This document shows positions 24,382 to 34,138 of a stretch of 64,000 nt of DNA, in pieces. Position 1 is the stretch's first letter. Every line of letters begins with the position of its first letter. Both the position numbers and the translations under genes were made by a program. The stretch covers positions 229,760 to 293,759 of the forward strand of contig JAFEMX010000002.1 in the NCBI GenBank assembly GCA_016892645.1, in the 5' to 3' direction. The notes under the pieces are model-generated. The model was not told where the DNA came from, ran no database searches, and worked only from the letters and a program-made list of their open reading frames with translations. This stretch comes from Micrococcaceae bacterium RIT 802 (GTDB lineage Bacteria; Actinomycetota; Actinomycetes; Actinomycetales; Micrococcaceae).

Positions 24382-26388
24382 ATGACAACCCGCGCACCGT
24401 TCGGTTCCTGGCCCTCCCCGATCTCCGCCGCCTCGCTGGTGGCCACCAGCACCCCGGTGGGATCCCCGCGTTTCGTGGGCGATTCGATCTGGTGGCTCGA
24501 GGGCCGCCCGGCGGAGGGCGGCCGATTCACCGTGGTCGCGGATGGGGAACCGCACCGCGAACTCGTGCCCGCCCCGTACAACGTCCGCAGCCGGGTCCAC
24601 GAATACGGCGGCTCCGCCTGGGCCCCGGTCGGCGACGGATCCGGGGACGCGCTGGTGTTCGCGAACTTCGCGGACCAGCGGGTGTACCTGCACACGGGGG
24701 ACGGGACCACCGCGCTGACCCCCGCCTCGGTTCCGGACCAGGATGCCCCGGCGGACCCGCGGTTGCGCTTCGCGGAATTCACCGCCTCCTGGCGCGACGG
24801 CGAGGTGTTGGCCGTCTGCGAGGACCACACCGGCGAGGAGATCGAGCGCTACATCGTGGCCATCCCGCTCGATGGCAGCGCCGCCGATGATGTCGCCGCC
24901 CTGCGCCGGGTGACGCCGTCGTCCCGCTTCGCCGCCTACCCCCGGGTCAGCCCCGACGGCACGCGCATCGCCTGGATCAGCTGGGAGCACCCGCAGATGC
25001 CGTGGGACGGGACAGTGCTGCACGTCGGCGACGTCGACGATGCAGGCCCGGCCACCGGGGTGCGCGACATCGCCGGCTCCACGACCGAGTCGGTGCTCCA
25101 GCCCGAATGGCTCGACGCCGGGTCCCTCGCGTTCATCTCCGACCGCTCCGGCTGGTGGAACCTGTACGGCCAGGTCCCCGAGCCCGGCAGCGAGGCGCGT
25201 CCCCTCTGCCCGCGCGCGGAGGAATTCGCCGAACCCCTCTGGCAGATCGGCAGCACGTGGTACCAGGTGCTCGACGACGGGCGGATCCTCGCCGCCCACG
25301 GCACCCACGGGATGCGGCTGGCTGTGCTCGATCCGGCCACCGGCGTGCTGGAGGACCTGGACCTTCAACTCACCCACGCCGTGCCATCCGGGGTACGGCG
25401 CACCGGGGATGCGCCCAGAACCGGCCTCGAGGTCCTGACGGTGTCACAGAGCGCCACCGAAGGTGCGGGGATCAGGCTCGTGGACGTCGACGCGGGGAGT
25501 CTGCAGACGGTCCGGCGGGCACTGGACGAACTGCCCGCCGCCGGTGCCCTGCCCACCGGGGAGGCCATGGACTTCCCGGGATCCGACGGCGCGGTCGTGC
25601 ATGCCAACGTCTACGCCCCCGCGCTCGCCGGCCACGCCGGCCCGGAGGGCGAGCTGCCGCCATTCGTCGCGTTCGTGCACGGCGGGCCGACCGGGCAGGC
25701 ACGCATCGGCCTGTCGCTGCCGATCGCCTACTACACGAGCCGCGGCATCGGGGTCGTGGACGTGAACTACGCCGGCTCCAGCGGCTTCGGCCGCGCCTAC
25801 CGCGACCGGCTGAAGGGCCAATGGGGTGTCGCCGACGTCGCGGACACGGTCGCCGTCATGCGGGGCCTGGTCGATGCCGGGATCGCCGACCCGAAGCACC
25901 TGGCCATCGAGGGCGGCTCGGCCGGCGGGTGGACCACGCTGGCCTGCCTCGTCAACACGGACGCCTTCGCGGCCGGCATCTCGCGATACGGCGTGGCGGA
26001 CCTCGAGGCGCTGGTCGCCGACACCCACGACTTCGAGGCCCATTACATGGAATCGCTGGTCGGCCCGTGGCCGGAGGCGCGGGAGCTCTACGCCGAACGC
26101 GCACCGATCAACCACGTGGACCAGCTCGACTGCCCGGTGCTGCTGCTGCAGGGCGACGAGGACCGGGTGGTCCCGCCGAACCAGTCGCGCCTGTTTGCCG
26201 ACGCGCTCGCCGCCAAGGGGATCGAGCACGCCTACGTCCTCTTCGCCGGGGAGCAGCACGGGTTCCGGAAGGCCGCGAACATCGTGCGCGCCCAGGAACT
26301 GTCGCTGGCCTTCTACGCGCACGTCTTCGGGTTCACGGCCGATGTCGAGCCGATCGAACTCACCCGGGGAACCGGGGCCGGCGCATGA
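24382..26388 (+). CDS. S9 family prolyl oligopeptidase-like serine peptidase
   Basis: Serine peptidase or acyl-aminoacyl-peptidase of 668 residues without a signal peptide, so probably cytoplasmic. An N-terminal beta-propeller (about residues 20-400, with repeated SPDGTRIAWISWE and FISDRSGWWNLY) caps the alpha/beta-hydrolase domain (about 420-660). The catalytic triad reads Ser513 in GGSAGG, Asp594 in GDEDRVVPP and His626 in EQHGF. Such enzymes degrade short peptides. The gene overlaps the acylphosphatase gene downstream as ATGA. The ribosome site, GGGGGA, is close to the ATG. Confidence 0.92.
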   Translation: MTTRAPFGSWPSPISAASLVATSTPVGSPRFVGDSIWWLEGRPAEGGRFTVVADGEPHRELVPAPYNVRSRVHEYGGSAWAPVGDGSGDALVFANFADQRVYLHTGDGTTALTPASVPDQDAPADPRLRFAEFTASWRDGEVLAVCEDHTGEEIERYIVAIPLDGSAADDVAALRRVTPSSRFAAYPRVSPDGTRIAWISWEHPQMPWDGTVLHVGDVDDAGPATGVRDIAGSTTESVLQPEWLDAGSLAFISDRSGWWNLYGQVPEPGSEARPLCPRAEEFAEPLWQIGSTWYQVLDDGRILAAHGTHGMRLAVLDPATGVLEDLDLQLTHAVPSGVRRTGDAPRTGLEVLTVSQSATEGAGIRLVDVDAGSLQTVRRALDELPAAGALPTGEAMDFPGSDGAVVHANVYAPALAGHAGPEGELPPFVAFVHGGPTGQARIGLSLPIAYYTSRGIGVVDVNYAGSSGFGRAYRDRLKGQWGVADVADTVAVMRGLVDAGIADPKHLAIEGGSAGGWTTLACLVNTDAFAAGISRYGVADLEALVADTHDFEAHYMESLVGPWPEARELYAERAPINHVDQLDCPVLLLQGDEDRVVPPNQSRLFADALAAKGIEHAYVLFAGEQHGFRKAANIVRAQELSLAFYAHVFGFTADVEPIELTRGTGAGA

Positions 26389-26690
26389 GCGCCCCCGGGC
26401 ACGCTGCGGAACCGCACCGGACCACGGCCATCGAGGCGACGGCCACCGGAACCGTGCAGGGCGTCGGATTCCGCTACCTCACCCGGCAGCGGGCCGAGGC
26501 GCTGGGGTTGTGCGGTTCGGCGGTCAACCGCCCGGACGGCAGCGTGCGGATCACCGCGCAGGGGCCGGAGGAACCCGTGGCCGAACTCGTCGCGTGGCTG
26601 CGCTCGCCGCGGGCCCCGGGCCGGGTGGAGCACCTCGGGGTCCGGCAGGTCGAGCCGGACCCCGGGGCCACCGGGTTCGAGATTGGCTAG
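26385..26690 (+). CDS. acyP: Acylphosphatase
   Basis: Acylphosphatase of 101 residues hydrolysing acyl-phosphate bonds such as that of acetyl phosphate or carbamoyl phosphate. The family signature ATGTVQGVGFRYLTRQRA supplies the phosphate-binding loop and the catalytic Arg (in GFRY), and the catalytic Asn appears in SAVNRPDGSV. An N-terminal extension of about 15 residues precedes the domain. The start is set by the ATGA overlap with the S9 peptidase gene. The stop shares a CTAG tetranucleotide with the convergent dehydrogenase gene. Confidence 0.9.
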   Translation: MSAPGHAAEPHRTTAIEATATGTVQGVGFRYLTRQRAEALGLCGSAVNRPDGSVRITAQGPEEPVAELVAWLRSPRAPGRVEHLGVRQVEPDPGATGFEIG

Positions 26691-28057
26691 CGCGTGCGGA
26701 TGAGCTTGCGGTTCACGAACTCATCCATCCCGTACTTGCCCAGCTCCCGGCCGACGCCCGAGCGCTTGACGCCGCCGAAGGGCAACTCGGCCGCGGTGCC
26801 AGCCGGCTCGTTGATGTAGACCATGCCGGCGTCGATCTGGTGGGCCACCCGTTGGGCGCGCTGCGGGTCCTCGGTGAAGATCGAGGATCCCAGCCCGAAC
26901 GGGGTGTCGTTGGCCAGGGCCACGGCGTCCTCCTCGCTGGCGACCTTGAAGATCATCGCGACCGGGCCGAACAGCTCCTGGTGGAACACGTCCATGTCGG
27001 GGGTGACGCCGGTGAGCACGGTCGGCTGGAAGAACGCGGCATCCGCGGAAACCTTCGACCCGCCCACCAAGGCGGTGGCGCCCTCGGCGATGGCCGACTT
27101 CACCTGCTTTTCCAGGTTGTCGGCGGCCGCCTGCGAGGACAACGGGCCCAGGAACGTCTTCTCGTCGGTTGGATCCGCCGGGGTGATCGCGGACAGCGAC
27201 TCGGTGAACTTCTCGACGAAGTCGTCGTAGAGGTCCTCCATGACCACGAAGCGCTTGGCCGCGTTGCAGGCCTGCCCGCCGTTGCCCATGCGGCCGTTGA
27301 CGGCCCGCTTGACCGTCTTGTCCAGGTTCGCGGTGTCCAGCAGGATGAACGGGTCCGAGCCGCCGAGTTCGAGCACGACCTTCTTCAGGTTGCGCCCGGC
27401 GACCTCGGCCACGGCAGAACCGGCGCGTTCTGAACCGGTGAGCGAGACCCCGGCGAGGCGCGGATCGGCGATCAGGTCGGCGATCTGCTCATTGGTGGCG
27501 AAGATGTTCACGTACGCACCCTCGGGGGCGCCGGCGTCGCGGAAGACCTGCTCCATGGCCAGCGCCGACTCCGGGCACTGCGGTGCATGCTTGAGCAGGA
27601 TCGTGTTGCCGTTCATCAGGTTCGGGGCGGCGAACCGGGCGACCTGGTAGTACGGGAAGTTCCAGGGCATGATGCCCAGCAGGACGCCGAGGCCCTCCTT
27701 GCGCACGACGGCGGTGCCCCCGGCGACGACATCGAGCTGCTCGTCCTCGAGGTACTTCGGGCCGTTCTCCGCGTAGTACCGGTAGATGGAGACGACGATG
27801 TCGATCTCGCCCCTGGCCTGCATCACCGGCTTGCCCATCTCGCGCGTGATGATGGCGGCGAGCTCGTCCTTGCGCTCCTCGTAGAGGTCGGCGACACGGC
27901 CCAGCAGGGCGACCCGGTCATCGACGGCACTGGTGCGCCACGTGCCGAATGCGGCGTGGGCTGCCGCCGTGGCCTCCTGCAGGCCGGCATCGCTGATGGT
28001 GTCGTATTCCTTCTCGACCTGGCCGGTGGCTGGATTGGTGACGGCGTAGATGCTCAA
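26687..28057 (-). CDS. gabD: NAD(P)-dependent succinate-semialdehyde dehydrogenase
   Basis: Aldehyde dehydrogenase of 456 residues in the short SSADH subgroup that includes mycobacterial GabD1. It oxidises succinate semialdehyde to succinate. Key segments: [33 protein letters not shown], the general-base Glu in [11 protein letters not shown], the nucleophile Cys in [12 protein letters not shown], and the C-terminal [16 protein letters not shown]. The N-terminus [13 protein letters not shown] is reached from a TTG at 28057 that has GGAG nine bases upstream; the next upstream frame is not conserved. No gabT or regulator lies nearby. Substrate is a family-level call. Confidence 0.85.
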   Translation of the reverse strand: MSIYAVTNPATGQVEKEYDTISDAGLQEATAAAHAAFGTWRTSAVDDRVALLGRVADLYEERKDELAAIITREMGKPVMQARGEIDIVVSIYRYYAENGPKYLEDEQLDVVAGGTAVVRKEGLGVLLGIMPWNFPYYQVARFAAPNLMNGNTILLKHAPQCPESALAMEQVFRDAGAPEGAYVNIFATNEQIADLIADPRLAGVSLTGSERAGSAVAEVAGRNLKKVVLELGGSDPFILLDTANLDKTVKRAVNGRMGNGGQACNAAKRFVVMEDLYDDFVEKFTESLSAITPADPTDEKTFLGPLSSQAAADNLEKQVKSAIAEGATALVGGSKVSADAAFFQPTVLTGVTPDMDVFHQELFGPVAMIFKVASEEDAVALANDTPFGLGSSIFTEDPQRAQRVAHQIDAGMVYINEPAGTAAELPFGGVKRSGVGRELGKYGMDEFVNRKLIRTR

Positions 28058-28158
28058 CGTGGCTCCTTCGATGGGGACGTGCTGTCGTGGCCATTCTGCC
28101 TGACTGGCCACGTCTTCGGCACAGCGTCGGGCCCCACGCGGGTATTCCCGGGGCGGGG

Positions 28159-29856
28159 TCAGCGGCTGCGGTCCACCCGCGCCTCGTCCCACACCGGTTC
28201 CTCGGTCTCATAGACGCGGCCGTTGGACCCGAACACCAGGAAACGATCGAAGCCCTTGGCGAACCAGCGGTCGTGGGTGACGGCCAGGACCGTGCCCTCG
28301 AACGCATTGATCGCCCGTTCCAACGCCTCCCCGGAGTGCAGGTCCAGGTTGTCGGTCGGTTCGTCGAGCAGCAGCAGCGTGGCGCCGGAGAGCTGCAGCA
28401 GCAGGATCTGGAAGCGGGCCTGCTGGCCGCCGGAGAGCGAGTCGAAGGCCTGTTCCGCCTGTGCGGCCAGCCCGTACCCGTCCAGTGCACCGGACGCGGC
28501 CTCGCGGCCGAGGCCCGAACGGTGCTCGTCGCCGCGGTGGAGGATGTCCAGCAGCGAGCGGTGGCCCAGATCGGGCCGGACGTGGGTCTGGGCGAAGTAG
28601 CCGGGGCGGATGCGGGCCCCGAGCTTCACCGTCCCCTCGTGGGGGACCTCGGCCAGCACGATGTCGGAGACCGGCAGGTGCTCACGCTCGGGATCGGTGC
28701 CGCCGGCGGCGAGCAGGCGCAGGAAGTGTGACTTGCCCGAACCGTTGGAGCCGAGGACCCCGACCCGGTCGCCGAACCAGATCTCGGTGGAGAACGGCTT
28801 CATCAAACCGGTCAGTTCCAGCTTCTGGGCGACGATGGCCCGCTTGGCCGTTCGGCCCCCGCGCAGGCGCATCTTCACGTTCTGCTCGATGGGCAGGGCC
28901 TCCGGCGGGCCGATCTCCAGGAACTTCGCCAGCCGCGTCTGCGCCGCGTGGTAGCGGTTGGCCATGTCGGAGCGGAATGCCGCCTTGTTCTTGTACATGT
29001 TCACCAGCTCCTTGAGCTTGGCGTGCTCCTCGTCCCAGCGCTTGCGCAGTTCCTCGAAGCGGGCATTGCGGTCGGCGCGGGCATCGACGTAGCTGCCGAA
29101 CGATCCACCGTGGATCCACGCCGAAGCCCCGTTGATGCCCGGTTCGAGGGTGACGATCCGCTCGGCGGCCTGGTTGAGCAGTTCGCGGTCGTGGCTGATG
29201 AACAGCACTGCCTTGTCGGTGCCGCGCAGCTTCGACTCGAGCCAGCGCTTGCCCGGCACGTCGAGGTAGTTGTCGGGTTCGTCGAGCAGCAGCACCTCGT
29301 CGTTTCCGGCGAACAGGGCCTCCAGGACCAGGCGCTTCTGCTCGCCTCCGGACAGCGTGGAGGCCGGCCGGTGCTGGGCGCGGTCGAAGGGCAGGCCGAG
29401 CGCAGCCATGCAGACCTCGTCCCAGACGGTTTCGATCTCGTAGCCGCCGGCGTCGCCCCAGTCCACGATCGCCTGGGCATAGCGCATCTGGGTCTTCTCC
29501 TCCGCCGCGGCGGAGGAGTGGTCGGCCAGCATGGCGTCCTCGGAGGCGGCCAATTCGGCGGCGGCGGCAGCCAGGGCCGGGGGCGCTGCGGAGACCAGGA
29601 GGTCGCGCACGCTGGACTCATCGCGGACCTGGCCGACGAACTGGCGCATGATGCCCAGTGTGCCGGAGAGCCCCACCGTGCCGCCGTCGGCCACCAGGTC
29701 GCCGGCGATGATCTTGAACAGCGTGGTCTTGCCGGTGCCGTTCGGACCGATCAGGGCGGTCTTGCTGCCGGTGCCGACCTTGAAGGAGACCTCGTTCAAC
29801 AGCTGCGTGCCGTCGGAGAGGAAGTAGTCGATCCCGGCAACATCAATATGACCCAT
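28159..29856 (-). CDS. ABC-F family ATPase
   Basis: Soluble protein of 565 residues with two ABC domains and no membrane segment, the ABC-F layout. Domain 1 (about 5-260) has Walker A GPNGTGKT and signature LSGGEQKR. A linker with many charged residues (about 260-320) follows. Domain 2 (about 325-545) has GSNGSGKS and LSGGQQAR, and both Walker B regions end [10 protein letters not shown] and [14 protein letters not shown] proteins act on the ribosome; some give resistance to ribosome-targeting antibiotics, others aid translation generally. I cannot place this one in a subgroup. It lies about 100 bp upstream of gabD on the same strand. Confidence 0.88.
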   Translation of the reverse strand: MGHIDVAGIDYFLSDGTQLLNEVSFKVGTGSKTALIGPNGTGKTTLFKIIAGDLVADGGTVGLSGTLGIMRQFVGQVRDESSVRDLLVSAAPPALAAAAAELAASEDAMLADHSSAAAEEKTQMRYAQAIVDWGDAGGYEIETVWDEVCMAALGLPFDRAQHRPASTLSGGEQKRLVLEALFAGNDEVLLLDEPDNYLDVPGKRWLESKLRGTDKAVLFISHDRELLNQAAERIVTLEPGINGASAWIHGGSFGSYVDARADRNARFEELRKRWDEEHAKLKELVNMYKNKAAFRSDMANRYHAAQTRLAKFLEIGPPEALPIEQNVKMRLRGGRTAKRAIVAQKLELTGLMKPFSTEIWFGDRVGVLGSNGSGKSHFLRLLAAGGTDPEREHLPVSDIVLAEVPHEGTVKLGARIRPGYFAQTHVRPDLGHRSLLDILHRGDEHRSGLGREAASGALDGYGLAAQAEQAFDSLSGGQQARFQILLLQLSGATLLLLDEPTDNLDLHSGEALERAINAFEGTVLAVTHDRWFAKGFDRFLVFGSNGRVYETEEPVWDEARVDRSR

Positions 29857-29999
29857 CCGGCCAGTCTAGGTGGGATCAGGTATGGCTTCCCAACCCTGCC
29901 AACCCGGCGCAACGCCGTCGTTCGCTAATGGCCGTCCGGGGAGGGCAGTTAGGCCAAACTCCGGTGACAGCCCCGTGGTTCCACCGTAGATTGGGGCCC

Positions 30000-30509
30000 A
30001 TGAAACTCACCGGAGCACTCGAAAAGGCATTCAACGACCAAGTCACCCTGGAGCTCGAGGCATCCGTGGTGTACCGCCAGCTGGCCATCGAGATGGATGT
30101 CCAGGACCTGCCGGGCATCGCCGGATGGTTCCGCGCGCAGTCGCAGGAGGAGATCGTCCATGCCGAGAAGTTCATTTCCCACATGACCGACCGCGATTCG
30201 AGCCCGTCCATCGGCGCCATCAAGGCCCCCGGTGTGAAGGCCGGATCCGTCCGGGACGCCTTCGAGGCATCGCTGGCCCACGAGGTCAAGGTCTCCGAGG
30301 CCATCCGCCACCTGTACCGGCTGGCCCAGCAGGAGGGTGACATCGACGCCCTGCCCCTGCTGAGCTGGTTCGTCTCCGAGCAGCTCGAGGAGGAGGCGAC
30401 CGTGGGCGAGATCATCGGCCGCGTCCGCCTCATCGGCGACGACGGCCCGGGCCTGCTGCGTCTGGATGCCGAGCTCGGCTCCCGTCCGGGCGCCGACGAC
30501 GAGGCCTAG
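30000..30509 (+). CDS. ftn: Ferritin
   Basis: Non-heme ferritin of 169 residues, storing iron in a 24-mer cytoplasmic shell. The four-helix bundle starts LEKAFNDQVTLELEASVVYRQLA and the ferroxidase ligands appear as E-x6-Y near residues 20-27 and EEIVHAEKF near residues 50-58, with a later EQLEEEATV. The ATG at 30000 gives the usual N-terminus. It is a single gene, divergent from the ABC-F gene 143 bp upstream and convergent with an S4-domain gene, whose stop shares the CTAG with its own. Confidence 0.92.
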   Translation: MKLTGALEKAFNDQVTLELEASVVYRQLAIEMDVQDLPGIAGWFRAQSQEEIVHAEKFISHMTDRDSSPSIGAIKAPGVKAGSVRDAFEASLAHEVKVSEAIRHLYRLAQQEGDIDALPLLSWFVSEQLEEEATVGEIIGRVRLIGDDGPGLLRLDAELGSRPGADDEA

Positions 30510-30886
30510 CCTCCCAGCTCGCGTCGCATCCGCTCCAGCTCGCGGCGGTCGCGCTTCGTGGGCCTGCCGGTGCCGCGGTCACGGACCGGGACCATCAGCG
30601 CGGGGGCCTTCGGGCGGGCCGGCGTGTGGTCGGTGTAGCAGCTGGCCGCCGCCTGGGCCCCCACGCGCTTGACGATGAGCTGGCGGACCTCGAGGATCCG
30701 CTCGAACCCCGACTCGCGCACCCGGATGGTGTCCCCGGGGACGATGACCGCCGCGGCCTTGGCCGGGCGGTCGTTGAGCTTGACGTGCCCGGCCCTGCAC
30801 GCCGCCGTCGCCGCCGAGCGGGTCTTGAAGGCGCGCACTCCCCAGAGCCACGCGTCGATGCGTACTGCCTTGTCCAGCGTTTTCAT
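30506..30886 (-). CDS. S4-domain RNA-binding protein (Hsp15-like)
   Basis: RNA-binding protein of 126 residues. The S4 domain occupies about residues 5-65 (VRIDAWLWGVRAFKTRSAATAACRAG, then VKLNDRPAKAA and VVPGD-type sequence seen as VIVPGDTIRV). A basic tail with RPTKRDRRELERMRREL follows. This matches the Hsp15 group, which binds stalled 50S subunits carrying a peptidyl-tRNA; in actinobacteria its role is not tested as far as I know. GAAGGA precedes the ATG. It starts 12 bp after the glycerate kinase gene, so the two may be cotranscribed. Confidence 0.87.
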   Translation of the reverse strand: MKTLDKAVRIDAWLWGVRAFKTRSAATAACRAGHVKLNDRPAKAAAVIVPGDTIRVRESGFERILEVRQLIVKRVGAQAAASCYTDHTPARPKAPALMVPVRDRGTGRPTKRDRRELERMRRELGG

Positions 30887-30898
30887 GGTCCTTCGAGA

Positions 30899-32053
30899 CT
30901 AGCCGCACCTGCCGGTGCCGAGTCCCAGCGCGGCGCAGGCCTGGGCCGCCGTGTCCTCGATGAGGCGCTCCGCGTCGGCCTGCAGCCCGGCCAGGTCCGC
31001 CGGTCCCGGGGCGATCGAGAAGGCGGCGGTCAGGCCGGCGGCCCGGCACGCCGCCGCATCGAGCTGGACCGCTCCGGCGATGACCACCACGCGGGTGCCC
31101 GGGCCGGCGGTGCGGCGCACGGCGTCGACGACCTTCCCGCCCAGGGATTGGCTATCCAGCCGTCCCTCGCCGGTGAGCACGACGTCGGCATCCTCCACGG
31201 CGGCGGCCAGGCCAACCGCGGTGGAGACGAGCTCGGCGCCCGGGACCATCTCGGCCCCGAGCAGGGCGGACAGGCCCAGCGGCATGCCCCCGGCGGCGCC
31301 GCTTCCGGGGGCCGCGGCGATGAGGTCGGCATCGAGCACCCGGGCCAGGTGCGCCAGGCCCGCGTCCAGGGACGCCACGTCGTCCGGACCGGCGCCCTTT
31401 TGCGGGCCGAAGACCGCTGCGGCTCCCCGCGGCCCGCACAGGGGGTTGTCCACATCGACGGCGATCCGCCAGCTGACCGCGGCGGCCCGGGGGTGCAGCT
31501 GCGAGGCATCGATCCGGGCGACGGAGGACAGGGAACCGCCCCCGGGACGGACGTTGTTGCCGGTCGCGTCGAGGAACCGGGCGCCCAGGGCCGCCAGCAA
31601 TCCCGTCCCGCCGTCGGTCGTGGCCGAACCGCCGATGCACAGCAGGATCTCCTCGACGCCGGCGTCCAACAGGTGGGCGGCGACCAGGCCGACGCCGAAG
31701 CTGTCGGCGTCCAGCGGTCGGAGGGGGACGTCGGTGACCTGCGGAAGGCCGTTGGCCTCGGCGGCTTCGATGATGCCCGTGGACCCATCCGCAGAGATGC
31801 CGTAGCGCGCGGTGCACTGCCGGCGCAGGGCGTCGGTGGTGTGCACGGTGAGGGGCCCGGTTCCCCAAACCGCCAGCAGGGCATCGAGGGTGCCCTCGCC
31901 GCCGTCGGCCATGGGCAGCTCGATAATCCTGGCCTGCGGCCCCGCCACGGCGCGTGCACCGCGGGCCATGGCGGCGGCGGCTTCCGCCGCGGAGGCGCTG
32001 CCCTTGAAGGAATCGGGGGCCACGACGATGACGGGCGGGGGAGGAGCGTTCAT
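30899..32053 (-). CDS. glxK: Glycerate kinase (GlxK/GarK family)
   Basis: Glycerate 2-kinase type protein of 384 residues that phosphorylates D-glycerate with ATP. Family blocks are APDSFKGSASAAEAAAAMARG at the start, ELPMADGGEGTLDALL, LLCIGGSATTDGGTGLLAALGARF, VDVDNPLCGPRGAAAVFGPQKGA (split over the domain hinge) and a final VVLTGEGRLDSQSL. A CdaR-type regulator lies 86 bp upstream on the same strand, the usual partner for this kinase in glycerate and sugar-diacid use. The aldarate genes 15 kb away run through 2-oxoglutarate and do not need it, so glyoxylate or glycerate is the likelier source. Confidence 0.92.
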   Translation of the reverse strand: MNAPPPPVIVVAPDSFKGSASAAEAAAAMARGARAVAGPQARIIELPMADGGEGTLDALLAVWGTGPLTVHTTDALRRQCTARYGISADGSTGIIEAAEANGLPQVTDVPLRPLDADSFGVGLVAAHLLDAGVEEILLCIGGSATTDGGTGLLAALGARFLDATGNNVRPGGGSLSSVARIDASQLHPRAAAVSWRIAVDVDNPLCGPRGAAAVFGPQKGAGPDDVASLDAGLAHLARVLDADLIAAAPGSGAAGGMPLGLSALLGAEMVPGAELVSTAVGLAAAVEDADVVLTGEGRLDSQSLGGKVVDAVRRTAGPGTRVVVIAGAVQLDAAACRAAGLTAAFSIAPGPADLAGLQADAERLIEDTAAQACAALGLGTGRCG

Positions 32054-32139
32054 GGAACTACTCTAGGCGGCGCCGCCGATCACCGACATAGACATGTTGC
32101 CCATGGTTTCCGGGCCGACAGCTCAAAAACGAGGGCACA

Positions 32140-33243
32140 TCAACCATCATCGGTCGAGGAGCGGGGGGAGCGAGGCGTCGCGGCCCGGGACGCGATGGTG
32201 GCCAGGCGCAGCGTCTGTGCCTGTGGCGGGATCCGTGGGTCGAGGCCGGTGAGCTGCGTGATCCGATCCAGTCGCTGGATCGCCGTGTTGCGATGCAGGA
32301 ACAGTTCCCGCGCGGTCGCGGAGATCGATGCTCCGGAAGCAGCGAAGGCCTCCAGGGTGCGGTGGTGTTCCGGGCGCAGGGGCCTCACGCGGGAGGCCAG
32401 CGCTGCTGTCGTGGCCGGAGGGAGGCAGGCAACCGAGAGTTCGGGAGCCAGGTCATCGAGCCGGAGCACTCCGGATGCCGGTGGAGTGGGCAGCAGCCAG
32501 CGTGCGGCGGCCAGGGCACCGAGGGCCTGGGCGGATCCGGCCAGTTCGTCGCCGTTCGCGCACGGGCCATCCTCGATGGTGGTGCTTGGGAAGGACGCGG
32601 CCGCCGGTCCGTGGTCGTCGACCCCGGCGGTCCGTCCTCCGGTGAGGATCCACAGCGCGCCGCCGAACCGGGCGCGTCGATGTGGTTCGCGCGGCTGCGG
32701 GGCGCCCCCGTCGGGCGTTGGCGTGCCCGCCTCGTCCGGGGCCAGGAAGGCATGGAGCCGCCAGGGTGGCGGCAGTTCCGGCACGCCGGCGGCCAGGGCC
32801 GTCTCGATCTTCTGGCCCGTTAGCCCTCCGGAGACCATGCGCGACAGCAGCTCCCGGTCTGCGGCATCCCGGCGGGCGGAGTCATCCATTTCGCGTTCGC
32901 GTTCCAGAAGCAGGGCCATCGTCAAAACAAGGACCTGTGCCACCGGGGCGACCCGCTCCGGTGGCCCGGTGACGCCCAGGACGCCCACGATCTCGCCTTC
33001 GAGGCGCAACGGCAGGTTGACTCCCACCCGCTCGGCGGGGGAGCCGCCGTCGTGCACGATCCCTGGTTCCCCGGAGGCCGCGGCACGCGCGACGGCGTGC
33101 ACTCCGCCGATGCGTCCCGGGTCGGTGGAGGCAATGATCCGGCCGTCGGGGTCCATCACGTTGATGTTGAACTCCAGCGTCGGGGCTACCTGGTCGATGA
33201 GGCGTTGGGCCAGGTCGCGGCTCAGGGGCAGGGGCAGGGGCAT
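32140..33243 (-). CDS. cdaR: CdaR-family sugar diacid/glycerate-responsive regulator
   Basis: CdaR-type regulator of 367 residues. The N-terminal diacid-recognition domain covers about residues 5-140 (LAQRLIDQVAPTLEFNINVMDPDGRIIAS, then GVNLPLRLEGEIVGVLGVTG). The C-terminal PucR-type helix-turn-helix covers about residues 290-355 (LEAFAASGASISATARELFLHRNTAIQRLDRI). CdaR in Escherichia coli activates glucarate, galactarate and glycerate genes on sensing glycerate or diacids. Here it sits directly upstream of glycerate kinase and 9 bp downstream of a DeoR gene. Control of the aldarate island further along is possible but untested. Confidence 0.88.
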   Translation of the reverse strand: MPLPLPLSRDLAQRLIDQVAPTLEFNINVMDPDGRIIASTDPGRIGGVHAVARAAASGEPGIVHDGGSPAERVGVNLPLRLEGEIVGVLGVTGPPERVAPVAQVLVLTMALLLEREREMDDSARRDAADRELLSRMVSGGLTGQKIETALAAGVPELPPPWRLHAFLAPDEAGTPTPDGGAPQPREPHRRARFGGALWILTGGRTAGVDDHGPAAASFPSTTIEDGPCANGDELAGSAQALGALAAARWLLPTPPASGVLRLDDLAPELSVACLPPATTAALASRVRPLRPEHHRTLEAFAASGASISATARELFLHRNTAIQRLDRITQLTGLDPRIPPQAQTLRLATIASRAATPRSPRSSTDDG

Positions 33244-33252
33244 GGCGCCAGT

Positions 33253-34038
33253 TTAGGCGGTGGGTGTGAGCAGGAGTGTTTCGATCGATTGCCGCAGGAC
33301 CTCCGCCGCATCGGGGGAGAGCGCATCGCCGGTGACCAGGATGTCGGCGGCATCCAGTGGAGAGATCTGGCATAGTCCGGTGATGCCCCACTTGCTGTGG
33401 TCGGCGACGATGACCTGGCGGGCGGCGGAGGCCATGAACGCCCGGTTGGCCTGGGCCTCGAGCATGTTCGGCGTGGTGAATCCGTCTTCGGCCGTCATGC
33501 CGTGCACGCCCATGAAGCAGATGTCCACGTGCAGCTGGGCCAGTGCCGCGGTGGCCAGGGGGCCGACGAGTGCGTCCGAGGGCGTGCGGATCCCACCGGT
33601 CAGGATGATGGTCTGGGACGTGTTCTCGGCACTGTAGAAGACCTCGGCGATGCGTGGCGAGTTGGTGATGACCGTGAGATCGTCGATGCCGGTGCACTGT
33701 CCGGCCAGTGCGTACGTGGTCGTCCCGGAATTCAGCGCGACCGACATCCCCGGTTCAATCAACCGGGCGGCCCGCAGCGCCAGGGCCTCCTTCTCGGCCG
33801 CGGCCAGCCCAAGCTTGCGCGTGAACCCCGGTTCGATACTGGTGGCAGAGTGCTCGCGGGTGGCTCCGCCGTGGACCTTGACGAGTTCCCCGGCACCGGC
33901 CAGCGCATTGAGGTCCCGGCGGACGGTCATTTCCGAAATACCGAGATCGTGGGAGAGCTCGGTGACACGGACCTGCCCGAAGCGGTTCAGCTCCTCCAGG
34001 ATGTGTCGGCGGCGCTGCTGCGGAAGCATCTCTGCCAT
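33253..34038 (-). CDS. DeoR-family regulator of the galactoside operon (probable)
   Basis: DeoR-type regulator of 261 residues. The helix-turn-helix spans about residues 5-58 (QQRRRHILEELNRFGQVRVTELSHDLGISEMTVRRDL is read across it). The sugar-isomerase-like effector domain carries GMSVALNSGTTTYALA, TGGIRTPSDALVGPLA and VIVADHSKWG. DeoR proteins usually bind phosphorylated sugars. It is divergent from a seven-gene galactoside operon with a repeat-rich 287-bp spacer, making that operon its likely target. A TTG six bases upstream is nearer AGGAAGG, but I prefer the ATG at 34038. CdaR follows after 9 bp. Confidence 0.87.
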   Translation of the reverse strand: MAEMLPQQRRRHILEELNRFGQVRVTELSHDLGISEMTVRRDLNALAGAGELVKVHGGATREHSATSIEPGFTRKLGLAAAEKEALALRAARLIEPGMSVALNSGTTTYALAGQCTGIDDLTVITNSPRIAEVFYSAENTSQTIILTGGIRTPSDALVGPLATAALAQLHVDICFMGVHGMTAEDGFTTPNMLEAQANRAFMASAARQVIVADHSKWGITGLCQISPLDAADILVTGDALSPDAAEVLRQSIETLLLTPTA

Positions 34039-34100
34039 GGTCAATGCGCCTTCCTGCGGGGATGGTGGCCGGTGACCCGGTCATCGCCAGCATAGCCGAG

Positions 34101-34138
34101 GTGCGAAAATGTGCGAATATTCTTGTTCGGATCAAGAA
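34101..34138. promoter_or_regulatory. Candidate DeoR operator: GTGCGAA direct repeat and TTCTTG/CAAGAA inverted repeat
   Basis: GTGCGAA occurs at 34101 and 34111, exactly one helical turn apart, followed by TTCTTG (34120-34125) and CAAGAA (34133-34138). Tandem short repeats at about 10 bp are common in DeoR operators. Nearer the operon, TCAGA and TCTGA flank an AT-rich segment around 34226-34247. Both lie between the DeoR gene and the galactoside operon. Confidence 0.45.
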
